Shown: piece after piece, positions 10,761 through 23,400 of the stretch
How positions within the stretch are numbered: the stretch's first letter is position 1
Layout of the letters: every line of letters begins with the position of its first letter
NCBI GenBank assembly: GCA_029204225.1
Contig: CM055102.1
Span: 18,866,967-18,930,966, forward strand
Reading direction: 5' to 3'
DNA: 64,000 nt
DNA from: Diphasiastrum complanatum
Lineage: Eukaryota; Streptophyta; Lycopodiopsida; Lycopodiales; Lycopodiaceae
The notes under the pieces: model-generated
Databases searched by the model: none
Told to the model about the DNA's origin: nothing
Seen by the model: the letters and a program-made list of their open reading frames with translations, nothing else
Position numbers and translations under genes: made by a program

Positions 10761-11466
10761 TCCGGTTCATCCAATTACCAACATTGTTCCATTAACGTTG
10801 GTGCTCTCAGTCTCACTTATCAAGGAGGCATTTGAAGATCGGGTAAGCATTGGACAAACTTGGTAGTAAAAGCTCATGTAATTCTTGAAATTTGACATGC
10901 ATATTGGTTAATTTAAATTAACATGTTTACTATCTTCAAGAATCGGTCTCTTATGGAAGGGAATTGTAATGAAATTGTTAACCTAAAAATCATAAATATG
11001 TTTTTCAAATGATGCTCTAAAATCATTTTTTCTTCTAGTCTTTTACTAATCCCTATGATTCTCTCTTTTCTTAAAGAGATACTTAACTTTTGAATCATTG
11101 TAGCGATTAAGGATAGTTGTAGATTCATTTTAAATAGCTAGTTTCAAGTTATAAATCGATACAACATGCTGCTAGATTCTTAACAATGAATGCATTGATT
11201 GTGTTGAACTTCATGGGTATTTGAGTCCCATATCAATCATTTGCAAATAAAAGGCTAGTTCATTACTTCATGGAGCCTTGTAAATTATATGAACCCAATG
11301 TTTTATAAAAGTTTATTATGCATTGTTAAGATTTTTAGCTATTGAGTGAGTGCAGAAACGCTATCAAAATGACAAGGTGATAAATGCAAGCTTGATTGAG
11401 GTGTTGAGGGATTCAGAGTGGGTGGCCATTCCATGGAGCAAATTAGCTGTTGGTGATTTGGTTCGG
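10761..11466 (+). CDS. ALA3: flippase exons 1-2 (end of M2 and start of A domain)
   Basis: Exon 10761-10842 follows the acceptor TTTTCACACAG and encodes [20 protein letters not shown] then FEDR, the M2 helix and the conserved K-E-A-x-E-D turn. Exon 11356-11466 encodes [17 protein letters not shown] and [16 protein letters not shown], the beginning of the actuator domain. The residue before KRYQ is arginine (CGG at 10840-10842) where ALA3 has tryptophan. The codon at the acceptor of exon 1 is split, so at least one more coding exon lies upstream. Confidence 0.93.
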
Positions 11467-14400
11467 GTAAGGGTTGTGAACTCTTTGCTCAACATTTCTT
11501 AAACACCAACTTATTTCTTGAGATTTTAACTTGATCCAAAGCTTTCATTTGGATATAAAGAGTTCGTTTGTATGTTAGCATGCATTATGAGATAATTATT
11601 TTTGGGCAATATTTAAGGCAAGTGTTTCATTATAACGCAATAGTAGTACATAGAAGGCAAGACAAGAAGCTTTATCAACTGGCAAGCGACTCATCTCCCG
11701 TAATCACACTATCAGATTTGTAGGTGGTAAGCCTATATTTAATGAGAGTCTAAATTATGAGATAGGGTTTGAGCTAGAGAAATGAAGAGATTGTCCAGTT
11801 GAACATGTATATGGTCTATGTACCATATTATCCTGGCTATATGACTCTTCTTAGTAAGATTTGTTTTAGTTATGTAACATGTTGCTTTGTGCTAGTGGAA
11901 CTTGTTCCACTGGTTGAGCATTTCGGAACGCTTAAGCAATTTGCAATTTTTTTGCATATTGCAATCACTTGTATGTTGGTTACTAATGAAGGCTATTGAT
12001 TGCTATACATCCCCAAGTTTGATGTCAAGGGTCACTGAGAGTGATCTTTGGTTTGAAGGAAACCTAAAATCCTTAGTAAAATATCGTGTGTTCCAACTCC
12101 ACATATAAAATCCCGCTCCAATAATATGAAAATTGTGTCTCTTTGTTAAACAACAATCTAGTGAATCAGTAAATCAGTGCAGAATGAATTAGTTATCAGC
12201 AATACATCACATCGTATCTGGGAAAAGTAGGCTCCTATAGTGGTAAAAAAATTTGAAAACATTACTATCAAATTCCCCATGAAAATTGCTGTTTTTTGAG
12301 ACGCATTTTGCAAAAAAAAAAAAAGTTTTGGGGCAGCGTATTAGACCAAAATCCTAGAACTTGTTTTGGAACTCCCTATGCAATTCTCTCACACACACAC
12401 ACACATGTATGGAATCATATTGAACCACAACGAACCATTTAACCATATTTGATGTAAATATTTGTAAATGATGTAAATTATAATAGAATGACTATAGCAG
12501 GTGATTGATGAATCATGAGAAGCCTTAAACAAATCATTACAATGATTTAAGTCATGATTAAGTATGCTAAGGAATGGACTTCACCGAAATCTTACAAAAG
12601 GGTAGGCATTGTGAGGGTGTGGAACTTCCTCAAAGCACCAGTGAATAGGGGACAACCCAATCACTGCATTTGAAAAACAATGTTACCAATGGGGTAATTT
12701 GCCAGAAGAGGTCGAATTTTCTTGGGGTTTAGCGTTTAGGGTAATATTTTCTATCTACTGCTTTCTATGTATTACTTTCTATATAGGAACGTTCTATGAT
12801 AACTACATATCAAAAGAATTTGCTAATTAATGTTTCTTATAAGAGTATTGGGATCCAAGTTGTGGATTGTTGGTGATTCGGAATGTGTGTACATAGTGGA
12901 TCACAATCTGCTACGACAATGGGTAAAATTGATATTTAACAAAGTGCAGACTTTTGGTCCTTATAGATCTCCCCATCCATAACATTTGGCCTATAACTAG
13001 TGCTCCATTTTTGTGTGGCCTCATGGTTAAGAGTTCGAATATGATTCTTTACTCTGTGGTCTCCATGCACGTTTTTTGCAACATAGATGAAAGAAGGAAG
13101 AAATTCATAGTTTTTGCTGGGCCATTGTCTACACTATTCTTGAGCAACCTTATAGAATGATGTATCCATTAAAGATAGAGTTTGTGACACAATGCAAGTA
13201 TGAGTATGTGATGAGTGCAACAAACATGCATAGGAAATTATGTAAGATAGTTATAATTTCTATGATTCCTTTGGTATACTCAAGGGATAATGTCTAGTAA
13301 TGCATCTCAACTATACACATAGCAGCAGATTCCAGATTTCCTATACTCTTCACGCCCTTGGTCATTAATAGATTGTGGATGTTGCACACTTGAAGATGAC
13401 TAGATGAAGTAGTTGAAAGTTTGTTAGAATAGTTTCGTAAAAATACTCTTCCTGATGTGATTGCAGAAAGTGTATGAATAAAGGCTCCAATCTAGGCATA
13501 TGAACCAAATACCAAACATATACATCACTAGGACATTCTTGGATGAGAATGCTAGAAACCTATAGTCGACACTGTGTTGGACAAAATCAAGACCACAAAG
13601 TTAGCGTGTGGACAAAGAATGCCATACATAAGAATCCGCGGATCCCTCATGATTTAGAAGTGCAATAATGAAATTGCAAAAGCATCCATAGAACGATGAA
13701 CCCCATAACCAAGTGCACAACATTCTAAGAACACGCTACTAAATTTAAGGAGCAACCATCTTAAGCCTTCTTTGATACTAAGGTGACACCATTTTTTAAG
13801 AGCTTTTTTTTAGAAGCTCCCTCATCATGGTTGGAATGATGGTAGCAATATATAAGAGTTTTTATCTAGAGAAGACAAAGTAAAAAATTGGAGGGTATGT
13901 CGATGTAAGAGTTAGAGCCTAGAGATGCTTGGAGATCGAGGTAGAGATGAAGTTTTAGAAAAGGTGTAGATGTACCTAGGTAGTGAAGATGTACAAATAA
14001 AATCTGTAAGATGTGTAAATGAAAAGGAGCAAACATGTGAGGAGGATGTGTTGATGGAGGAGCATTCTCATGTGGAGTAGAAGAACATGTTCACCCAAAA
14101 AAAGTGAGGGAGGTTTTTTTTTTTTTTAAATTTTTAAGATTTTTTTTTTTTGCAAAAAGGTCTTCCCCTTGACCAGAGACTTGTTCTTTACTCTGGGCTT
14201 TTACAAGTGGGCAGTGTAATCCTTAAAAGTATGCCAAGATTGAATCGTCATGTTAATCTTCAAGATTGTAAAGTGCTGGTCCTCCATTGATTGCAGATGG
14301 TATTCTCCTTTTAAGGTTGGGGGTTGGATGTGCCTTTGCATTTCCTATAGTGGTGGAATATAGTTTTCTAGGCCTAAACCCTCATCAATACTGTGTTGTG

Positions 14401-17400
14401 ATATCTAAGGAATCACATCTTACAAGTTACTTTGCTCTTTACCTTTCACATGATGGTATAAAAACTTGGACTTATATTTTCAGCAAGCTTTTACAACCTA
14501 GATACCTCCTTAGTAGTTTGCAAATGGATTGCAAAAATATTTTAGAATACGGCCGACAATGATATTAAAGAACTCAACGAGTGTTCATAGGGATGCATGG
14601 AAGAGCCTTCACTCTCGAGGAACGTATTGACTTCCTAAAGTATCAACGAGTGTTCATGGGAATGCATGAGAGAACTAACGATCAAATGGAAGATGATCCT
14701 TTGGCAAAACATATTCTTGCTAAAATTTCCCTCCTCTTTACTCCTTTGCACGAAATAAACCAAGGCTAAGCTTGATTTGATATCCGAATTTTTGAAGTGT
14801 GAGAAGAAACTTGCTAGCAAGACTTTTGCCAAGGTTCAGCAACAATGATGAGCAGAATGTTATCTAGAGTGTAAAGGAAGGAGTGCGACAAAAAGAGGAA
14901 ATCAAACCTCATGTGGATCAAGTCGGAATTTGGATTAAGCTTGCTTCAGTTGCTAGTAATTGCTCGTTTTGTATGTGTTAAAGAACACAATACCTTGCAT
15001 GAAGTGCGGCAAGGTACGACTCGGTAGAAGAATTGCCAATAGGACTAAAAAATTGTCAGAACATCTTCCAAGTGCATTGCTATCGAACCCATAACCATAG
15101 TGTGAATGTACAAGGGTCACTCAATGTTATCAAACGCTTTGCGTGTTCTAGAAGGTAGCAAAGCAAACTTGGTTTCGATTTAATGACACGTATAATTAGC
15201 ATCCCTTTTACCTAATACTTATCACCGTTCTTTTGAACTTTCTAGGCTCTTTTTTCCCTTAAAGACACCTATAAATTTTTTTTAAAAAGATCTAGAAAAA
15301 AAAAACTTTCCGCTCTTAGAATGACCCAAAATTCCTAAATGTTTTGGAACATGATTGGAACACTATGTTTCAGAACGTGATGCATCTATGAGCAGAAGAT
15401 TTGCTCCATATGATAAGGGTATGATGAAACTATTTCTTAGAGTTGGTCCCTAAGATGGAGCCAGAGCATGAATGATCCAGAAGTTGATACGATATCCTTG
15501 GTTTTAAAGACCCTTAATGTCACATGATTTTATTATGTGCCCAAAGATGCTGACAAATCATCTCGACTCGATGCAGTTAGAACAATATCAACTCCATGTA
15601 GGAGGTCTGTCGATAAGTCTATTATCATCTCCTCTGCTTGTTTGCATAAGCTCCCTCAAGTCATGAATGAGAAGACTAAAGAGAGTTGGACATGCGTGTC
15701 TATCACAACGAATCTTATCTCCTTCAAAAAATCCTCACGTATAAAAATGACCAAGTATTTCATATTGTTCCATCACTACGATCATTATGTTACATGAAAG
15801 ATCTAAGTCGGTCCACGAAATTGAATCAAAGCATCTTAAAAAATCAGTAGAGCAAAGAAGACACTCAATAATTGTCCACATTGTGATCAACTGCCAACTT
15901 GGCCTAGTCTATAAACTCCTAAAAGTTAAGACTTAATTATTCTACAACTTAGAAGGCCGTTCCAAGCAAAAAGGGTCGGAACGTTCCGTTCCGGAATGTA
16001 CTAGGTCGGAATGAGTTAATGTAAATTAAAAAACTTTTGATATACGACCCTGCTGGTCCGTGACTTCTGCATTTCACAGATAGCGAGCAAGGTAGCGAGC
16101 AGGGAAAGTAAGGTTGTTAGATAGGGGCACTCCTGGCCCGCAACTTCACCATTTCACAACAGCGAGCTTAATTAACGGCTGATCGTTAACGGGCAACTAA
16201 GGAGTGTTCATAATTAACGGGCAACTAATCGTTTTGCAGTTGACAGCAAGCTTGTAAGTGTGTGTTCATAATTAACAGGCAACTAATTTCACAACAACTG
16301 ATCGTTTTGTCGCTGTATTGCTGCGGATGGATTTTTCCACCAAAAAGCCGGATGTGAGAACAGGATTTTTGCGGAAGTTCTGGAGCTGCTGAACTACGCA
16401 GCAGAGAGCATGATCGAAGGTGCCTTAAAACGTCAATCACAAATAGCTAGACACCATTAACGGACCATAAACTTGATATTTAGCATAAACGTAAACATTT
16501 TAATACCGACCAGTTGAAGATGCTCCACCGTAATTTGCTCAACCAATATATGCTCAAAGCTGGGTCGGAACGGGACACCCTTTGTAAATATTTACGTTTT
16601 TTATAAATTTTTTTGCCCACGTTCTGAAACGGAACACTTTCCGTTCTGGAACAGGCAACTAAGTTTTACAATTACCCTTACCCATTGTGACTTCCGTAAT
16701 TGTTTTTTTTTGGTTTGTCTTGGTGATGATGGCTTGCTAGCAGTCTTCTCTTTTCATGGGGTTCTCAAATTTATAGATTAGATCCATGATTCTGTGCACC
16801 AAGAGTACGGGTGATACAAAAAATGGCAATGGGGAGAACTGGGGGACATAGAAGATATTCTCAACTGCATTATGTTAAGTGGTGATATGGATCAGAAACA
16901 AAAGCATCTGAAGAAAGCCAACATCTCTAGTTATTGCTTTTGTCAAGTTGTGTATCTGTCCAAATTAAGGCACATACTCTTCATGGGATGCCAATGGCCT
17001 TGAATGATCTTTGATGGGTTTAATAGTCCCAATTCTCCCAATTCCTCCTTATTAAGGTCATACAGACCCACTCAAATTTCTATGCTGGTTTAGGAGTCCT
17101 GAATAACCTTGATATTCTATGTCTCTGTGGAGTCTAATAAATCTACATCATTGATTTCTACAACCATTGACCAAATGGTGTTATAGATGTTGGAGTGAGA
17201 CGGGATTGTTGAAATCCTATGTTTGCGACCCTTGTCTCCTTGAAAGGGTTGCAGTGAGGGCTTCTGGCTTTATCAAAGAAGAAAGTGGCCATGGGGTGGT
17301 TAAATTGGATGCCTAATCTGTGCTGTTTTTGGAGACACTGTCTCTGGTAGCTGACATGAAGCAATGCTAGATACTTTAAAAGCCTGCCCAAGTATCAAAA

Positions 17401-20400
17401 TGGGTACATTCTACATGCACTGTGTAGTGAGACATTGACCACGGCTATATAAGCAATGACAAGTGTAAGCAACATATTCTTCCATTGTAGTTTTGATTCG
17501 TGTAACTACTTATCATAATGTGTACGAAATTTAAACAGCCACCTGGTGCTCACAATCTTTTGGTTATTCTTTACAATGAGATTGGTGGTTCTGGTTTACT
17601 ATACACTTTTGAACCACTAGAGCACCTTTGAGAACTTGTTTGGGATGTTAGTCACTCATGCTATTGGAGATTGTATATGAATGGAGGAATGAGTTAGTTT
17701 AGCAGTAGAGCCAAAATTTCGTTGGCTACTTGTAGTTGTGAAAGAGATTTCAATGGTGCTGCAAGAGAACCCTTTTTTGTTGCATAAGCTGCTGGTTGAT
17801 CATTTCTATGTATATTCAAGGTGCAAGGTCTAGATGAGGACAGTTCATCTCAGCTCCTATCAGTCAATCGCGATGGAAGGTTGGATAGTCTCAAAAATGT
17901 TTTCTGTGGACTGATGCTAACAAATTTGGGATTTGCTTGCAAGCAGGTGAGAGCAGATCAGTATTTCCCAGCAGACCTGTTATTCTTGGCTAGTACAAAT
18001 GCTGATGGAATATGCTATATTGAGGTAACAATACAAACACAGAAATAAAATGATATTACCAGATTGTATATGTTGGCTCAGGGAAAAATAAAAATATATT
18101 TCAGTGGTTGAATTTTTTGCATTCCTGTAGACGTCGAATCTGGAAAAATCAAATGGTAATAGCAGACTGTATATTCTGGTTTCTGGAAAGTTCAAAATAT
18201 ATGTCAGTGGCTGAAAGTGTTGCATTCCTGTAGACGTCGAATCTGGATGGTGAAACAAACTTGAAAATCAGGAAAGCGCTGGAAAGAACATGGGACTTGA
18301 TTGATGCTGAGAAAGGTTCAGATTTTAAAGGTACCCCTTTGTGTGCATACTTTCTTTTATAAACTTCTATCAGTGCTAAAAGAGTTCTGACACAAATCAA
18401 CTAAACAGCAACATATGATCTCATATGGAACTTGAAATGAAAATGCAACCATGATGGGCACCTATAGCACAGGTGATTTTAGACTTGATAGGCCTGATCA
18501 CACTGTCAGCAGATTACTCCAGAACATCTGATTTTTGACTCGCTTGGCAAATCTATAGGATTTAGATGAATGCACAATTAGTTTTCGTCCAGAACATGGC
18601 TAGCACCTGTGTACTGAGAGCACATGCCATTAATGCAGTTTGAGAAATTCCTTTCGTTCACCCTCCCCTTTCCAACTAGGTAGAATAGCCTGTTTCTTTC
18701 TGGTTGCATTTGCTTACTTAAAAGTGAACAAAAGAATGTAAAGATGGCCAATGACTAAATGCAATGCAATTCTGCTGCATTTTTCACGCTTAAGCATCTT
18801 TTGTTTTGACAGTTGCGTTGGCTTCTTTGAGCTTGCTTTGTACTGTGTACAGAGATCATACATGTATAAACTAATGACAGATAACGCTTGGTTGCACATT
18901 CTCGTACTGGCTAGGCACAGTGAAGTTGTGAACAAAAAATAGATACATTCTTTGCACATCTCATCTTCTAGCAATTGATATCACTTGTTCTACCTGCATA
19001 CATTTCCTCGAGTTATCATGGTCATTGTCACTTGTCTCTGTTTTCCATGAGGTCATTTTCCCTTACTTCCTATACTATGTTGAGGTTCGGGTTATCTTCC
19101 TTGTTGATCCTTTACATTGTTGACCACTTCTTATCTAAATTTTCATTCTTGATAGAAGATGTCCTTATTGTGTTGGTGATTTCCTCTTTGAAGTATCTCG
19201 TTAGTAGTTGCTCCTCAGCTTTGAACAAAGGGAGGCTTTAAAATGATCATCTGGTCCTAATCAGGCCTTTTTGGAAATCCAGTAGTGCTTCCACTTCCAG
19301 TAGTTTCTGACATTCGCTAGCATAAAGTTGACGTGCAACTATATTGCCCTGTCATTATGTGCACCTGTCTAACCTGGTCTTCACTACTGTGAACTTCCCC
19401 TGAAGTTATAGTGTACCATGTTGTCCTGTCACTCTTGGCAGAGCAATAGCTCATGGTTGGTGGCCAAAGACTTGATGGAAGTACTGACTACAGTGTCTAT
19501 TAAGGATCCTCTCTTCCTTTACTCATTAATTTTAGATCAGCACGCTTTGCTCTCTTGGGTGTCCACAATACATGATGCTCCTTGCTACTCTCCATCTGTT
19601 GAACAACTTCGGCACCCTGTTTTCCTTCCGATGGTGCCCATACGTCCTTAACAATCTGCATTTTTCGTGGGATTCTCATGAGTATTTCTATGGGAGACAT
19701 TGTAATTTTTCCCTACTTACGTATTGCAGATTCCTAGAACGTTTTGTATCCAAGCATTCTCCTAACTTGTTCACTATCATAGTATGTGTCTGATGTGCTT
19801 GCCGATGCTGTAGTTGGTAGACTGGGAGCTACAAATGGTCTCCAAATGGGGGACAGCTTTCCCACACTTTCTGTAGTGGCATTGACTGTGCCCCTGCTTG
19901 TCATGTTCTCTCCTCCGGAAACTTCTTGCATGAAATTCGTAAGATTTTTGTTAGCTTGGTTTGGTCTCAATCATCCACAGAGATTGCAATGAGTGCCACA
20001 CATTTCAGTGGTTTGTCCTGACTCCCTACTAATTGCACTTCTTACACAGCCTCCCTGCATCTGTAAGAGAGACTTGCTATGACTGGGACACAATGACAAG
20101 CAATGTGAATGTTGGGTGTAATTGAAGACTTTCAATATGTTTCTTAATGTGCATTAGTGTTTAGTCCTGATTGCAGTTCCGTACGTTGAACGGAGAGCTA
20201 TCAATTATGTGGCTTCAACAGCATTTGAAGTCAATCACACATAATTACTGAATATCAATTGAAATAAAAATGAAGAAAAGAAGTTATTTTGATTTCCAAT
20301 TTTTATGCTTAATAGACCTCTGTATTGCAAGACGTAGATTAGGGGTAGATACAAAGTTTCTGGAATATTTCTGTTGTTGCAAATTTCTTAGATCTGAGCC

Positions 20401-23400
20401 ATGGATGCAAAGATCAAGGAAGTGATGATGACAAGATATAACTAGCACTGGAAGCTCAAGCTTCTTTGCCTAGTTGTGGGATGTTGGCAACAACCTTGCA
20501 CCTACTTGTATCTATAAAGAAATGAGATTTGGCTTCCTGGTGTATGCAACCATGTCAGCTGCAGTTTACCTGTCTACTCCAAGTCTCTATCATCTATTTA
20601 AGTAGCCCAGCTACTCAAGTATTCTTTTTAAAGCATTAGAATATTGCCAGTACACAGCGCACCTGCTTTGTATGCAGGCCACTTTGAGAGGTCCCCTTAC
20701 ATACATTACTTTTAAGCCCTTGAGAAATAGGTATTTTTGACTTCCGGAAGTCTTTTGTCATAAATTCTTCACTTGTATTCTTCATAATCCCTCTGTAGTT
20801 CCTTTTCCTTCAGTTTCATATACTTCTGTAATGCTTGATTGATTGTCCACACAAAGAATATGTCTAGGGCATATCTTATGTAATATGAATCCATTTGACT
20901 GCTAGTAAAAGCTCCTTAAATTTTACTGTGACACCTGGTAGCCACCCATTTAGCATAATAATCAAAAGGTTTGAACTAGCAAGAGAAATGCAAATCAAAA
21001 TACTGAAGGATAATCTCAACAAGTATATTACTGTGATTTTTGTTCTTTGTAAACCATGAGCTAGTCTTATTAGATTGGTGTATTTGCAGGTGTTATTGAG
21101 TGTGAGCATCCCAACAATTCTCTATACACTTTCACAGGCAATTTGATAGTTGGAAAACAGACTTTGCCTGTATCTCCAAACCAGATACTTTTGCGTGTAA
21201 GTCTCTTACAGAATTTGGATTTGTTTCAAAGTTTCTAATATCCATTGATTTTTCTTTTATAATGGTATGTGTGGCATGTCAAAATCTGCAATTTATACCG
21301 AGTGTTTATCATTTTTGTCGTCACAATATCAGAGAGTGTCCATTTTGTGGATAGGCCAAATTTGCCATAGTAGGTAATCTGGATGCACTTTCTCTAAGCC
21401 TGACAAGTAACCAAATTTTCAAAACATGGAATATGTTTTTTGGATTATAATAACAAGGCCTCTTCTCATCTTGTAGCATGCCGAGGTTTAAATCATCATT
21501 TCTTCCAAGACTGCTGAAATCCTCAATGGAAGTTTTATTTCTGATTCTTGTAGTCACTAGAGCCAGAGTTTCCAGCCAATCCAGAATCGGCTGATTTTTC
21601 GATTTGCTGGCAGCTGAATATGAATGTTTTTTGTAAATTTTTTGATGAATATGTTGGCAATAAATTTTGAGACTCGAGCTGTAGGTTGAAGACCGAACTT
21701 CAAAATGACCAGTCTTGCTTAGACTTTAGTATTGACTTGAATTTTTAACTTTTGAAGTACTTTAAATTTTGAAGACTGGATTCAATGCCAGGACGCTCAT
21801 TAGTAACTATTGAAAATTGAAATTTGACGTGCATGATGCATCCCCATCTACAGGCCTTAGGTAATTATGAACAAAAACTAAATTTAACATAAATGAAGAT
21901 TGAAGATGTGCATAGAACGACCATAAAGGTTAAATGATAAATGATATTAGATACAATAGAAAATGTCAAATGTCGGCTGTGGTCTGGAGCTACTACATAC
22001 TTACAAAATGACTCGAAATTACAGCCAATTGGTGGATTCTTCCTCATCATAGAGGCTGGCTAGCTGTTGTGTTGTGATAGTAGGCTGACAAACCAAAGGA
22101 AGTCCTCATTCAAGAGGATAACGATGCGGTGCTCTCAATAGTTCTCAATTCACAACAGACAAAAGATCCCTATACTGAAGTCATTATGGCTTATATAGCC
22201 CAATAGCTAGCTAACAAATTGTCAACTTCTAAGTCCATTTTAGGACCCTTATGATTATATCTTTAAATTATTGGCCAAGTTTGCCAGCACATGAGAGCTA
22301 ATGCATAAGCAAACCTTCTCACCTTTGACAACAAATAGCTGCTCACTAACAGCCATCTGGTCAAAGGAAATGTGCTTACAGCCCAATGAGCTGTTGAAGT
22401 ACGTTATAACAACACGCCAGAAATGTGTGGGAAATAGTCTGCATTTCGCCACCTGCTGTACTGATCAGCAAATGCATGAACTTTCTGAAAATGTCTCAGA
22501 AGAAATACACAAATGATTGGATGCAGCTCAAAATTAATGTGGAATGTGAAAGAGCAACCTGACAACTTGAAAATGCATAATAACCCAGGATGTAAAGGAA
22601 AGATGTACGTGAATCAGGTTTCTGGATGAAGAAGAATCGTCCCTGAAAACAATATAGTTAAGCTTTAAGAGTGCTTGAAAGAAAGGTCCAATCACCTGCA
22701 ATCTTATCTTCTTTGAAGGAAGTGGTTCTTAGAAACTTTCAAGGAACTGCTTCCAATTTACTCACAGCTGCTTCACACAAGATCAGATTCTGGTTTGTTA
22801 GCCAAAACTTCCTGCAAAAACCTCTATCCAAGAAACATGTTAGGTTCATAAAGAAATTGCTTATTTGCACATTTGATCTTTCAAGGCAGTTCTTAATGCT
22901 AGAAGTAACAAGCAGTAGGCACTTAAAGATGACTACTTTATAGCCAGACAATTCAAGAGTAAGTCTGTGGATCACCGTAGGTGCTAACGCTTAAATTAGT
23001 TACCATCATAGTACATAGTACATACATACCAAATATTGGTCCACACTGTTAAAACATTAATATATGAGGACAATTGCCAGAAGCCTCCAAAGTACTCTCA
23101 TGAGCAAAGATCTGATGATTTAGTCTGAACTGGTGTGGTTGATTGTAATAAGCAGATGAAATCATAATTTACTGTTTTTTTGTAAGATTGTTTTTCAAAG
23201 AGTTGATTGAAGTAATTGAACTAGACTGTAAGGTGAGAACTAGACTGTAAGGTTCTCCCCCAAGAACCACAGGACCAAATTATTATAGTGACCATAGTTA
23301 CCGTGTCACTGATTAGTATGATGTATAAAATGTTTAGCTTTCAGTGCCTGTAGATTCGTTCTTTTTATCTACATTTCTTTCTAAGTAGGATGCCCCCAGC

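Noticed and set aside
17821-17946. In-frame upstream extension of flippase exon 3
   Set aside because: The extension ([10 protein letters not shown]...) has no similarity to the flippase; exon 2 joins exon 3 in phase at 17947 after AAGCAG.
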